Assembly: GCA_009760855.2 (NCBI GenBank)
Contig: WPIO01000059.1
Span: forward strand, 1,705,501 to 1,769,500
DNA: 64,000 nucleotides
Reading direction: 5' to 3'
From: Cristatella mucedo
Taxonomy: Eukaryota; Bryozoa; Phylactolaemata; Cristatellidae
Below the pieces are notes generated by a model that did no database searches, was not told the origin of the DNA, and saw only the letters and a program-made list of their open reading frames with translations. Both the position numbers and the translations under genes were made by a program. Shown here piece by piece: positions 1-38,559 of the stretch; position 1 is the stretch's first letter; every line of letters begins with the position of its first letter.

Positions 1-44
1 GACGAGCGACCGAAGGGAGGGTCGCCACAAACGCGGCTGAAAAA

Positions 45-196
45 ACACCTTGCGGTGCTCTTCACGACCTCAGTCGCGAGATCGTGGGTTCGAATCCTGC
101 GGTTGGCGATTGTGTATCGATGTTGCGAGCGGTGGCAAAAACTTTCAAGGCTCTTCCACCACCGCTATATAAAATGAGGCTGTTAAATCAGCTTGT
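45..196 (+). mobile_element. SINE1 copy, 5' part degenerate
   Basis: A tRNA-like B box (GTGGGTTCGAATCCTG) at about 84-99 is followed by GGCTCTTCCACC, GCTATATAAAATGAGGCTG and TTAAATCAGCT, the shared body and end of SINE1. The left part is diverged. Confidence 0.75.
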
Positions 197-946
197 ATTA
201 CTTGCTTAGGATATTCTTTAGCAATCAGCCAAAGCCCGGCACTAAAGCCGCACCGACACTTCGTACTCATTCCCACTTTTGCACGAATCAGTCGCTCTGC
301 TTCCTCTGATTTCACAAGATTCACTCTGGCGATCTTGCCGATCTGGCAAATTTGGATCACGATCTCGCCAGCTGGAGAGGTGATAATAAAAAGTCTGACC
401 GATGCCTATTTTGTGTGGGCGTAACAATGTAAATAATAACTATTTTCTATAGCGCCCTTGGAGAACCAGGTCTCTACGCGCGTGCTTTACAACTTTGCCG
501 AGGAGAAGAGAGCAGAGTTGGAGGATGGCGGTGGCAGGCAAGAAGAAGTGCCGAAATAAGAGACCTCTGTCTGTACGTTCGACTAATTGACGGCCTTTCC
601 ACGGTTGCTATGCCTGCAGCTGATGGGCATGTAAAGTCGAACTAAGCCTTGAACTTCGACCCTGTGTTATGAGGCTTCCCTCTGCTCTGTGATTGCCATG
701 GCTGGAATGGGATCGTCGTAGGCAGAGATCATTCATCCTCGTGCATCATTTAAGATGCACTTAGACTAGGCCAGAGAGATTTGTTACATCAGCAACGATT
801 GTGGCAGCAAGTGAACGCTTAGCATTTATAATTCAATGTGCTGCTCGCACAAGTTCTGCAGCTATGAACTGCTAACCAGTTGGCTCGCCATCGTGGCTTG
901 TATTCATCCTCCTCCACTTCCTTTGCTGCTGCTGCTGCCGTTGTAG

Positions 947-27174
<26,228 letters not shown>

Positions 27175-28924
27175 ATGTGCGCATGCAATAATACCGAGCA
27201 CGATTCTCTTTCCGCTTTCTCATTCCGCTGGCTGTAGTGTGTCTAACCGAACGGCACCTACGTAGCAACTCCTTTTAATCGTGTCATTTTCTGTTCGGCA
27301 CTCTGTGGAACAGCTGCTTACCCAATCGGTGGGCAGCCAGTGCGCTGTGTTTCTTTGCCTGTTGGCGTGCTTCACACAAATCGCAGCTGGCGGAGCGTGC
27401 TCAACATGCCTTACTCACCCCAGTCCACCCATGCAGCACGGTGCCACCCTCTCTTCTCCCCTAGAGAGCTCTCGGCTGCAGTGGACAGTACTGGCAGCTG
27501 TGCTGTCTCGTGCTTGCCGAATGCTGAGAAGGCTCGGCTCATGTGCTGGAGAATGTGTGCAGGGCCAGCAGCAGTAGCTGCGGCTACTACTCCAGAGGAG
27601 CGTAGCTGCTGCTGCTGCTCGCTCGTCATCGAGAGGAAGATCAGCCGCAGCTGCTTGCCTGCTTTCACCGTGTGAGCTTTCCAAGAAAATTTTTTCTAGT
27701 GCTTAGCAGCAGCTGCTGCCGGCGGCTGCTGCTGCTGCAGTCACTTTGGACCGTGTATTGGAGCTGGCCGCATCGATTGCTGTTGCCATGTTACATGCAT
27801 CGATGCATACATGCATCGATGGCACATCTGTCGATCGCCGAGCAATAGCGAGATAGCTGTCGGTGATCGATTATATATCGATAGCTGTCGGTGCGATGCC
27901 GATGCCATCATTCGTGGTGCGTGCTCGCGTGAATCCGGCCGCACCACAGCGCCGTGGCCGCGTCGCCGTCTGCAGCGTCGTGGCTGAGTCGCCGTCTGCA
28001 GCGTGCAGTGCCCGTCTGCTTTTCTTTACGTTTGTGCATACCCGGCCGCTAGATTGAACCTTGTTGCTCTCACCGGGCTGCCTGTCACTCCATGCCACCG
28101 TCGTTACCAGCCGGCTGACTTTGCGTACTACCTACTGAGTGACCAGGGAGTAGCGTTCTGTACCGCCCTCAAGCCAGTGAGGCTCGCGGTGGCTGAGTCT
28201 CCCAGCGCTAGCAGCAGGGGCACTCTTTGCTGTGCGTCGAGCACGCATTTTCGTGTGACCCAATTCCCCTTTTACGTCCTCTACATTTCACCCTAACCGG
28301 CTTGCTGAAGGACGTGCCACCAGGGGTCGCTGGCACCAGGGGGGAGGTGCCTCGTGCCGTGATGCCTTCGGCACGATTCACCGAGAGGTGTTAGGGGATC
28401 TTTCGAAAATGTGCACATTCCTGTGCTGTCACTCACATCGTGTTAGATAAACTCAACAACGTAGCTGCCAGCGAGCCCCGTCGTGGTTGTCAAGTGCTAG
28501 TCTGCCGAGAGAACCAGTGTCGCTCGTGACGATTCCCTTCGATGGGTGAAAGCTGTCTCTGGTTAATCGGTAAAGTGGCACTCGTTAGAGTGTCCCGCCC
28601 GAGAATTCCTTCAGCGACTGCCCAGCATGCCAGCGCAGTGCACTGTAGCTGGTCTGAGTAATGGATGGACATGGTGAATTCCTTGTGCTTTTTGGAGCAC
28701 TCTTGGTATGAGTGTCTGGACGTGTGCCGATCCTTGCGTTGCTGCACTTTCAGACTTTGCAGAGCACTGATGCAGTGAGTCTAGATGCCTCGTCTGCCGA
28801 ACCTCCTCCCTCTGTTCGTCGGGCGGTACACGCTTGTGAGCGACCACATGCAGTGTCAGAACATAAGTATGGGATGGAAGTTTGAGCAGAAGCTCGAATA
28901 ACGGATGCTTAGCAAGGAGCTCCG
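27175..28924. other. TAT 3' flank, no gene seen
   Basis: The 3' UTR of TAT starts here. The rest holds short CTG/CAG-rich stretches (27560-27750), an ATCGAT-rich cluster (27790-27895) and a GC-rich segment near 27930-28020. No exon with believable splice sites was recognised on either strand. Confidence 0.5.
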
Positions 28925-28928
28925 ACAT

Positions 28929-29082
28929 CCGTGATGGCACACTAGGTAAGGCGGTTGCTTTTCACGACCTCTGTCCAAGGTCGTGGGTTCGAATCGTTCA
29001 GTGGTCAATCCCTTATTGCCACTGCAAGCGATGATAATAGCCGTAAAGGCTCTTCTGTCGCTATACAAAAGAGGCCACTGAA
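28929..29082 (+). mobile_element. SINE1 copy
   Basis: GTGATGGCACACTAGGTAAG (A box), GGTCGTGGGTTCGAATCG (B box), AGCCGTAAAGGCTCTTCTGT, GCTATACAAAAGAGGCCACTG. Near full length. Confidence 0.88.
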
Positions 29083-29138
29083 TCAGACAGTATCGCCATG
29101 TGCACGTGACTAAAGAGCAAGAAGTCTGTTCGGAGGAA

Positions 29139-29200
29139 TGACGTCAGAGTGCTGCTGCTGCTGCACTGACGTCAGAGTGCTGCTGCTGCTGCTGTGCCTC
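29139..29200. repeat. Duplicated TGACGTCAGAG-(CTG)n unit
   Basis: Two copies of a 28-bp unit, TGACGTCAGAGTGCTGCTGC plus extra CTG triplets, each with a CRE-type TGACGTCA. Confidence 0.9.
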
Positions 29201-29604
29201 GCGAGAGCTGCACTCTCACTTCGACTCAGAGAAAGAGGGCAGCAAGCTAGAGGCTGGGAAGTTGAGGCACGTCGTGTTGGCTTTCGTCATTTAGGTATTG
29301 CTTCATATTGATGTCAGCATAAACTCAGTGGCAGCAGGGCAGTCACTAGTGATCGTAGAGACCTGTCTGCTTCTGGCCAGGAGGATTGGCTCTGATGACG
29401 ATTGAGCGCCCGTGCAACTCAACTGAGCACGACTTCCTAAGGGCAGCCGATTTTTCGACTGGCGTGCACCCGAAATTCACCAAGACGTATTCACGTTTGC
29501 TGTCTAACCTTTGAACCGAACGCCTCGGAACTGGCTCTTTTGGCTGCCTTAAGCACCAACTGCAGGATAGCTCACTGCATGAAGTGTTTGTTGTAAGTCT
29601 GATT

Positions 29605-29697
29605 GTCTGACAGAGTATATTCATTCTTTGCCGAAAATTTAAAGTGCCTAGAATTGAGTTCTCTGAGGGCGCTATAGCAAATGTATTATTATTATTG
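29605..29697 (+). mobile_element. LINE/SINE tail remnant
   Basis: AAAGTGCCTAGAATTGAGTT, TCTGAGGGCGCTATAGCAAA, (ATT)n. Only the shared 3' hairpin is present, so a LINE1-family or SINE2-like origin cannot be separated. Confidence 0.65.
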
Positions 29698-29904
29698 CTA
29701 CCATAGGTGAAAGTCACTCGAACAGTCATCTAGAGATAACTGGTTCCACTCGGATCCGAGGACACCTTCGGACTCAACTCACAATTTCCAAATCCGGCTA
29801 CAGGAGGGAAAACCACGGATGGAAAACCTCTGAATCGAAGGGCCAAGTACAGCTGACTTTGAACCTTGAACCAGAGTTCAACTGACTAACCGTCTCTTGA
29901 ATTG

Positions 29905-30620
29905 GACTTGTTAGATAAATTAGATTAGATCAATCGGGCAGTGACATTTCCGTCATCGTTTCTGTATAGGATGTCATTGCTTATACGGAGACCAGTTTCA
30001 GTCGCGCGGTATTGCTTGAATCCCGACTGAAATTTTTTAGACAATTTTTCCTTTTCTGGGAAGTAGAAGTTCGATGCCTTCCGGCAATATGCTAGATGAG
30101 ACCTGACCACTATACGGCAGGTCATTGACCAGGTGGGACAAGTACGGTTCAAACCATGCCAGGGCCTCGCGTGGCAGATCGATTCATATTTTCAGTCGTT
30201 GAGCTAGGAAGTCATAGTGTGAACGAAGCTTTTAGATCGATGGGGGGCACGATCGGGCGGAATCGTTGCTGCCTATGATTATCTTGCCACACGGCGGATA
30301 GCAGTTCAAGTGGAGTGGGGTGACTTGAATCTCGACCTGAGATTTCTCAGACAAATCATCCTTCTCAGCATATTCCACAAGCTTCTTAGCGACAATGTTT
30401 TCGAGAGTCTTGGATAAAGAAGGACGACTGAAGGCCAGGCAATAGTTTGCTTAAACCTGCGAATCCAATCCTGGCTTTTCTAGTATTGGTCAAATCATGA
30501 CCGATTTGAAGACTTAGGAACACTTTGTTAGCTGTCAACGTTTGGCCTTTTTAGCTTCAGCTCCATCTCAATAGATAAGTGAAAGTATCTTAAACTTGAG
30601 CCAGATTACTGCCGAAAGAG
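29905..30620 (-). mobile_element. LINE RT remnant, N-terminal RT motifs
   Basis: The minus strand shows SKTLENIVAKKLVEYAEKDD (about 30350-30420) and FQSGFKQYRATETGLRISND (about 29960-30030), the LLEKIV...QSGFRxxxSTETAL blocks of CR1/L2 reverse transcriptases. The two pieces overlap in a repeated LSEKSQ/LSKKFQ segment, so a duplication or two partial copies are present. Heavily decayed. Confidence 0.7.
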
Positions 30621-31640
30621 AAGCAGACCTCCCTGCACGAAGAGGGATTGCGAGTTTCATCCGGTTCGTTATTAGCACAGTCCCTCCCAGCGATATAGTC
30701 GCGTCTGCCTTTCCATTCGGTTAGGCTCTCTGCCGGACCTGATCAACAGCGTTCAGCAGAGCTCTGAGGAGAGCAGACGCCCATCGGCGGCAGACTCTCA
30801 AAGCCACTGAACATTGGAGATTCGCAAATCCATTTGCTCTTGGGACTCGCCGATTCGGCCGCAGCCTCCGAATCACGGTCGTATTCGCACGCAGTTGGTA
30901 GAAGTGCTAATGCACGAAGATCATGGCAATGCCTCCGTTCTGTTGCAAACTTTGCGGAATCGTCAGAGCAGAAGAGGCATTTAGGCATTATGCAGGCGCA
31001 GAATAAAAACACGCGATGAGGAGTCTCGGAAACTTGGAACTCACGAGTGGGAGACTAGACGGGCCATCCTCTTCGCTATCATAAAGCGGCTTCATCATTC
31101 ACCAGCTCCACCGTGGCGACACTCGGGAAGAACGGCCCCTTGGTTGCTCACACTGTCAGGCAAGGCTCAAGTGCCTGACACTAGCAAGTTGCCGGCAACC
31201 GCTTTCGTGCTGTCAAGTAAAATCTAGATTTTCAAACCGGAAATTGGTTTTCTGATTTCAGCATTCGGACCTCCAACCTTGGCATGCACCCGTGTTACAT
31301 CTGTCACCTTATGCCCTTGACATCTCGATCGATTGTAGTTAGTTCAAGCCAGCAGCCATCGTTAGCGCAGCATAAGTTAAAGCTCGTGCGGTCTCGTTGG
31401 TAAACTGAAGAACATTGCGGGCCGTACGTAGTAGTCCACATCTGAACTTTTCGATAATTCTTCGTCAACTGCCAAAGCGAAATGCCGCCATCTCGCATCC
31501 GACCCCGAGTTAAAGGGGAGGCTTCAAATAAATTATGTTTTATCTTTATTTTGTTATCCTGCCCAGCCGAGTGACTCCCAGCTGGCCACTTTGGTCGGTG
31601 TAAATAGATAATAATATATGAAATATATTTCTTAATAATA
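30621..31640. other. No recognisable gene or repeat
   Basis: Short open frames only; none has a family motif I know or a plausible splice context. Confidence 0.4.
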
Positions 31641-31646
31641 TATTTC

Positions 31647-31795
31647 ATTGGTATGGCCCCCTAAGAGAACCTAATCTGTATTCGGGCGCTTCATTTATGC
31701 CATGGGGCCCGAACCAACGACCTCGGCATCAAATACATTCACCTTGACTTTAGTTAAGGCGTGCAACTTAACCAATGGGCCAAAACACCGCGACC
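31647..31795 (-). mobile_element. SINE2 copy
   Basis: The reverse complement shows TTTTGGCCCATTGGTTAAG, an AAGTCAAGGTGAATGTATTT insert, GGTTCGGGCCCCATGG and the tail GAAGCGCCCGAATACAGATT. Confidence 0.85.
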
Positions 31796-32257
31796 ATGGT
31801 GATTGCTCATTGGCCGCCCTTCCCTAAGCCGACGGCTTCGAATGACGGATGCGCTCAATCACACCATTTCCCGCGTCACATTCCAGCGACAATTTTAACG
31901 TGCAGTTAAGATGCACCTTTCTTGAGCGCTGCTCTGGCCGGCACGTGACTGTGCAGGAGCAGACGCGACGATAACTCAGCAGGGTCGCTCCGACGGAAGC
32001 AGGCTGCCTAGATCGCACCCCACCCGCCATTCCCCTTGCCCCACCCGCTTGGCCAGGCTCGCGTTTACGAACTACGTAGTTGAAGTGGGGCGGTTAAGCG
32101 GAGATGTATGCACGTGGCCCATTCCCTGCCATAATGCGGCTTAGAAGGATGAAAAATGTCGAGGAGCTCGGACGACCGACTTAAGGCACCTTGAAGCTTA
32201 ACGGCGCAAAAGCTGGCGGTCAGCATGGATCTGCCTCGATCAAACATCGTCGAAGGC

Positions 32258-32412
32258 CGTGAGAGCCCAGGAGGTAATGTGCTTGCTCTTCCCCACCGAG
32301 GTCGTGGGTTCGAATCCTACAGTGGGTGATCCTTTATTACCATCTGCAAGCGGTAGTAACATCCGTTTAGGCTCGTTTGTCGCTATACAAATGAGCCTCT
32401 TACATCGGCTAA
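32258..32412 (+). mobile_element. SINE1 copy
   Basis: A degenerate A box, an intact B box GGTCGTGGGTTCGAATCC, then TTTGTCGCTATACAAATGAG and a diverged end CTCTTACATCGGCTA. Confidence 0.82.
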
Positions 32413-32546
32413 TAAAATTAGGCTCAGGGCCAAAAACCTCGGGTGACCACGTTTGTACATTGACATCCAGAATTGAGCACAGCGACTGGTACCCATAAAG
32501 CCCTCTTCCGTGGGCAACGGCGCTTCCCCTGCCGATGGAGCACTCT

Positions 32547-32923
<377 letters not shown>

Positions 32924-32999
32924 TGGTTGAGCTCGTTCAAATCAGAACAGTAGTAGCCGACGATCGAGGCATATAAATAATATATTAAATAAATAAACC

Positions 33000-33580
33000 A
33001 CTGAAGACTACCTTTCCGAGGAGCTCAGTACAGAAATATCCAACGGAGCTCTCACTTCCAGAGAATTATTATCTCCGCCTGTTCTCAACTGACATGGACG
33101 CCGTGTATTAAGCGAGCAATCTCGTCTAGGATCGTCCCCCTGACACTCCAAGCCGACAGCATTGCAACGATGTAGCGATTTCGTCCGTCAGAGCTACTCT
33201 CGGAAGGCACTAAAGCCAGTGGATTGGGCCACTTTATCACACTCTGTAGTCAGATTATAAACACAGTTTCGGGCTCTCCGCCTTTGGAAGACAGGCTGAG
33301 CTGACATCTCCAGATATCGAGGCCACACGGCAGCTATTTGTTACCCGTGACAGCGCGATCGAGCGAAAAGTAAGTGACGAATGAAAACTCCACAGATGTC
33401 GAACGCGATAGATGCCCTTAAAGCGATTTTAGAGAAAACTCTGCCTGCTCATCCGAACAAGACTTCTTTAATGACTGCCGATTTTCTGTTACTGTAGAAA
33501 TCTGGCCGCAGGTTGAACTACGTTATTACTCCTATCTCTAGCGATAGTTCTGAAATGCTATAAGAGATTTCCTCCAGTAA
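33000..33580. other. No recognisable gene or repeat
   Basis: Mixed sequence without a convincing frame or motif. Confidence 0.4.
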
Positions 33581-33582
33581 GC

Positions 33583-33764
33583 CGTAATGGCTCACTAGGT
33601 AAGGCGTTTGCTTTTCACGACCTCGTCCCCGAGGTCATGGACTCGAATCCTGCAGTGGGCGATCCTCTATCGCCACTGCGAGCGGCGGTGATAGCCGTAA
33701 AGGCTCTTCTGTCGCTATACAAAAGAGGCTGTTAAATCAGCTAGCATTTATTTATTTATTTAAG
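33583..33764 (+). mobile_element. SINE1 copy, near full length
   Basis: GTAATGGCTCACTAGGTAAG, AGGTCATGGACTCGAATCC, AGCCGTAAAGGCTCTTCTGT, GCTATACAAAAGAGGCTGTT and AAATCAGCTA, ending in a (TTTA)n tail. Confidence 0.92.
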
Positions 33765-34261
33765 TAAGCTCATGGTAAGATTTCTTAAGCTTCGTCATTA
33801 TTGCAGCTCAATTAGTTCTTTCTCGGCTTTTCAACTTTTTCCGTATAAAGACCTAATTTTATCCTCCAATGTAGGGCTTCTGTCAAAGAATTTTTTCAAA
33901 TTGCTCCAATACATTTGTGTGCAGCATGTTTCCACGGATTGGGAAAACGTATTTAATTTCTTGTCATACTTCTTTATACAGTGCTGGCCCGAAAAATCCT
34001 CGCACCCTTAAGGATCGACCTATAACCTCTGATAATTTAGTTTTCTCATGGACTGCAGGCCAACAAAATTTCACCAGAGCATATGATTTGCATGAGTTAG
34101 CAATATTTGTAGCAAATCAGACATGCTACCAACCTAGCCATCTTCCCAGGGGTAAAAATTATGCGAAATGACCTTGCTTGTGTAGCAACTGGGGCAACTT
34201 CTGACTACCGGCACGGTCACCTTCTCGATGGAAGACCGCAGGTTTAAATTGCCCTATGGCC

Positions 34262-34325
34262 CCTGATCACACCATCACACACTTTGTGAAGTTACAGACG
34301 GAGATACATTACATTACATTACATG
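34262..34325 (+). mobile_element. LINE family 2 tail or tail-sharing SINE
   Basis: CACTTTGTGAAGTTACAGACGGAGA followed by ACATTACATTACATT equals the family 2 3' terminus. The sequence before it is not the family 2 coding part, so it may be a SINE using that tail. Confidence 0.55.
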
Positions 34326-34499
34326 CAGATAGAAGGGAAAGCAAAAAAGACCTAAAGCCTGGTGCGACGGCGAAGTTCGATGGCAGCGAGCCATTGCTTG
34401 GCGGGAAAACCTAGCTGTAAACAAACGTTAGCACCACCTCGTAAGACTTTCCGTTCTCGGCGCAAGATTGATTTCTGGGATGATTGGCTGAGGAATCAG

Positions 34500-34580
34500 G
34501 CGCTCGAGCCCTGAAGCATATGTAAAACGCCTGAATAAAGATTAAGCTCTCTTAGGGCGCTATAAAACGAATTCTATTTA
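34500..34580 (+). mobile_element. SINE2 3' half
   Basis: GCGCTCGAGCCCTGAAGCAT, AACGCCTGAATAAAGATTAA, TCTTAGGGCGCTATAAAACG. The 5' half is missing. Confidence 0.78.
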
Positions 34581-34589
34581 TTTTTATAT

Positions 34590-36180
34590 TATGGATATTA
34601 TTTTCTATTAGCGTCGGAGCATTCCGGAGTAAGATTTACTAGATACATCTTGCACCAGACTCTATAAAAATGTATCTCACCAACAGTGTGTTTTTGAACA
34701 TTTTTTCAGCAGTCGGCGAGAGCTTGAAGCACGCTAATGCGAGCATTCACAACCAACCATAAGTTTGATATGGTTCGAAGATGGTGCTAAAGTTCGATGA
34801 CGCGGTGGGGAGGAAAACATCGAACAGCATTTTGTAATATATACAAGGAATTTAAGAATTCTTTGGAATTGTTTCCCGGGTTTTAGCTATCTCAGTTTGC
34901 TAAATGTATGAACTAAATTAAACTACCTGTATGAACTAAATTAAACTACCAGCTCATAATTTCAGCGAGTACATAACCCATGCAGATCACCATGGTTTTA
35001 GCACCTCGTGTGTTTGCCAAGACATCTAAAGCAGTGTTGTAATGCTCTACTGCTCTTTTTTTCATCAAGGAGCGTAGTGCGCTGGTTTATCGCTCTAACT
35101 GCACTACCGATGTATTGCATATTCTTAAACCAGGTCTGTTCTGTGTATGTGCGTGCGCAAAACGAGAATTCTCAAACTATTTCCCAAACTAGTGCTCGAC
35201 CCAGTTGATAAGATACACTTTTCTAGAGAGGTATATCTGGCACAGCTAAAAATCTTACTTCGCCGTCTTCTGATTTCGCTGCCAAAAACAATCCTTTGAA
35301 AACCACAATTGTTCCCACACCCACGTGAAACTGCCAAGCATGTTAATTGTGCATGTTTTTCAGCACCTAGTAGTCCAACCGAGGTGGCAGTATACACAAT
35401 CTGTTAGATTTACTGCTTTCTCGTATTAACCTTACTCCGTGGTAGTATTTGTACCCGTGATTATGTAAAACTTAGCAAAATTTTAGATTTATGTTATAAA
35501 TTTATATATATATTATATACTGTATTTATTTATATTGTGTATATATCATTTATGCATTATGTATTCTTCTTCCTAAATGTCTGCCTTTCTGTCTTGGCTT
35601 GGTCTTGGCTGCAGTCTGAAAATTAAGTAACTGATGGAGCCTGCTACATACCGTTAAAATGTTCCAATAGTTCAAATAAACAGGCACTTGTATATTGGAT
35701 ATCTTGGAGCTATCGCTTGCCATCGGATTTTTTTGTCTCCCGTAGCTCTAGAGGTGTGTCTGACTTAGTGAATGCCTTTCACACATTCTTGTCTTTTTTT
35801 CTCTCTCGACAAACATGGGCAAGAATCATTTGAACTGTCAACCAGCAATCTGTCAGCAGCGCACGCATTTTTCACTGCAGTCTATAATATTTGTCATAAC
35901 AATCGCTAGAGTTTACTTCGAAAAAAATCGTGAATAACGACTTGAGGAAAAATAAAATGGTTCGGCTATGTTTTTTTTAAATTTAGCAGCCATTCCACAG
36001 TAACGAAAGTTATCGATAAACTCTATCAGTTGCACTTTCGGGAATGTTACCGAGCAGAATTTCTCTGTTAAGAGCTTCTCAAGGAAACGAATGAAAATTT
36101 GCTAATAGCTGCCTCATACTTGTCAAATCGCAAATATGTAACTCGTGAACGCCTGACGGTGACGGCTTGAACAGGAAATC
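34590..36180. other. AT-rich segment, no gene assigned
   Basis: It is more AT-rich than its surroundings. On the minus strand near 34990-35130 a frame reads KNMQYIGSAVRAIN, faintly like a GIY-YIG segment of a Penelope-like element, but nothing around it supports this. Confidence 0.35.
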
Positions 36181-36186
36181 AGCTGA

Positions 36187-36315
36187 GCTGGCCCCAGTGG
36201 TTAATGTGCTCGCATTTGACGCGGCCGAGCTCACGTGCTCCAGCCCTTCGGCATAAGTGAAGCGGCTGAATAGAGGTCAAGTCTTCTTGGGGCGTTATGC
36301 AAATGACTTGTGATT
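36187..36315 (+). mobile_element. SINE2 copy
   Basis: TGGCCCCAGTGGTTAATGTGC, CTCACGTGCTCCAGCCCTTC, AAGCGGCTGAATAGAGGTCA, then an A/T-rich TTTAATTTAA tail. Confidence 0.85.
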
Positions 36316-36639
36316 ATTAATTTCTTTAAATTAATTTAATTTAGTTTAATTTAATTTAATTAAAAAAAATTAACTAATTCATTAACATCGATTTATTAAC
36401 TCGCAAATATGAAAGCGAACGCCTATGTACTTCAGCAGGAGCACGCGAGCGAGAAGCATGCCAAATCTTTCGCTATCCTCGCCGTGAACGAAGGGCGGAT
36501 AGTCAGACTGGAGAGCGATACGCCGCCAGCATCCTCACGGCTACTGGATCTCGGCAAGCTCGATTCACTTCGCCGATCAAAATTCGGCTCAAAAGCTGAC
36601 TTGAACTTATTTTTGGCCATCCATTCAATGCCGCAGACT

Positions 36640-37459
36640 GTATCTTATGAAGTATTTTTTCCCGCCAGGCTCCGTCTTGGGTCCACTCGCTTCCACAGTC
36701 TATACTCTTCTTCTTGCCAATGTCATCGCGAGGCATAATTTAAGCTTTCACTTTCATGCGCAGGACACGCAGCTGTACTGGTGTTTTGATATTTCTCAGC
36801 CGTCGACACCTCAAACTCTCTCAACCGCCTGCAGAATGTATCGGTGACATTGACGCTTCGATTGCAACAAACTGCCTCAAATTTACTGACTATACAACCA
36901 ACTTACTATCCAAATATGGGTAAGTAAGGCAAGCGGGTTTAGAAATTGCAAAGTGTGACCCTCGGAATTCGCACAGCTACTCACATCCTCGCTACTCTCT
37001 CTATGGAATCTGAGCGTCGTGTTTCAACTGAACTCTCCCTATGTGACCTCATCAGCTTCGCAGTCAAGTCTGCCTACTTTGAGCTAAGTACCGCTCAAAA
37101 TTGTGACCCTCCTTAGACAAAGGACAACACAGCCAAGCTGATTCATTCATTTGCGACATCCCGTCAAGATTCCAACAATTCAAAACTGTTCAGATCATCC
37201 CGTCAGTGCAATAAGATGCTTACAGTTGGCAAAAAACCCTGCAGCAAGCCTAGTCTAGCAGGGTCGTCGAAAATGATAATACCCCACCGGTTAGCTTTAG
37301 CATTGCCTCTAACCAGCCTCGAATAATTTGAACACCGTGCCTTTGGTTAAACATATTTACATGCTAACATAGTCCACATTATTTCTAACCATATTATGCT
37401 TATTGACACTGTTCGCGTTACCAATAACCATTTGATCATGCTTCCTTTACAGCATATGT
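36640..37459 (+). mobile_element. LINE family 1, strongly decayed
   Basis: Pieces such as FPPGSVLGPLASTVYTLLLA and FHAQDTQLYWCF mark the RT core, and a diverged C-terminal domain follows. Many stops and frameshifts. It abuts an opposite copy at 37460. Confidence 0.8.
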
Positions 37460-37670
37460 AATGATAATACATTTGTTTAGTGCCCTAAGAAAACTTAATC
37501 TCTTTCTAGGCACTTTATAGATGCTGCAAGCAAAGCATGGTCTAATTGTTAGTGGCAGCATCCACAATGACAACAAGCATAAGATGGTTAGAGGTGACGT
37601 GCACAAGGTCAGCATGCAAATATGATTGGTGGCAGTATGCACAGTGTCAGCACTCATAAGCGCACAGAGA

Positions 37671-37718
37671 ACGAATCGCATGGATCCACTAAAATTTAGT
37701 GGGTCTATGCGATTCGTC
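37671..37718. repeat. 48-bp near-perfect palindrome at LINE flip
   Basis: ACGAATCGCATGGATCCACT... meets its own reverse complement with two mismatches. The minus-strand LINE UTR turns into plus-strand UTR here. Confidence 0.88.
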
Positions 37719-37784
37719 CTTTAAAAGTAAACAAAAACGCATCTATTTATCACATCATTTAGTGACTAAATGGTACGGTAAATA

Positions 37785-37855
37785 GATCAAGCGGTGGTAA
37801 TAGCCGTCAAGGCTCTTCTGTCGCTATACAAAAAAGAGGCTGTTAAATCAGCTAC
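37785..37855 (+). mobile_element. SINE1 3' fragment
   Basis: AGCCGTCAAGGCTCTTCTGT, CGCTATACAAAAAAGAGGCTG, TTAAATCAGCTA. Inserted in, or joined into, a LINE copy. Confidence 0.85.
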
Positions 37856-38559
37856 TATCTATTATTTTATAGGTGCGTTTTTAGTTTCTTTTTGAATTTG
37901 ATCAAGTCGTGGGATGACGTGACGCAAGTCGGAAGTGAGTTCTAGGCTTTGTGAGCATACGAACTAAAGGCACGTTCTCCAAAAAATTTGAGGTTTGTAC
38001 GAAGTGAACAATTAGATTCCGAACAGTAGAGGTACGCTGCTTAGCCTGATGGGGGAGTAGATCTGATCGGTAGGCTGGAGCCAAAGAATTAAGGGACCTA
38101 AATGTGAGCGACAGAACCTTGAAGTCGATGCGTTGCTTGGCTGGGAGTCTGTGCAAGTCGGCGAGAAGTGGTGAGATGTGGCAACTGCAATGCTCACGAC
38201 AGACGAGCCTAGCATCAAAGTTTTCGCAAGCTGTAAGCGCCTTATTGGATTGGCTGGAATTTGCAAGAGCTACAGAAGTCGAGACGGGATGTCACAAATG
38301 CATGGATCAATTTATATGTGGTACCCCTGTCTAAATGAGCCCGAGTTTTAGCAATTTTATGTAACTGAAGTAGGCAGACTTGGAGAATTTGAGGCTGCTT
38401 TTAAAAACAGCTAGTAACCGGAGGGCAACCAAGCCCCAGGCAGTGAGCGTTTAAATGTCCTTGGGCACGTAATTTCTTCCCCCGCCATGGTAAAACGTCA
38501 AACAGAAAAGCTTTAAACAGGTCTTAGCTGAATTAGTTTCCGTATAGATGTTATAATAT

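Larger units (their letters stand above)
37460..38390 (-). mobile_element. LINE family 1 copy, rearranged
   Basis: The minus-strand tail (AAAGTGCCTAGAAAGAGATT) lies near 37490-37515. The copy is broken at about 37695-37870 by a flip-back segment and a SINE1 3' fragment, then continues with the C-terminal domain (RIDFKVLSLTFRSLNSLAPA) to about 38390. Confidence 0.82.

Noticed and set aside
460-560. Possible upstream TAT exon (ALGEPGLYARALQL frame)
   Set aside because: It does not match the N-terminal part of TAT and does not end in the phase needed for the exon at 947.
34990-35400. Penelope-like GIY-YIG domain on the minus strand
   Set aside because: Only a short KNMQYIGSAVRAIN stretch is suggestive; no reverse-transcriptase part adjoins it.
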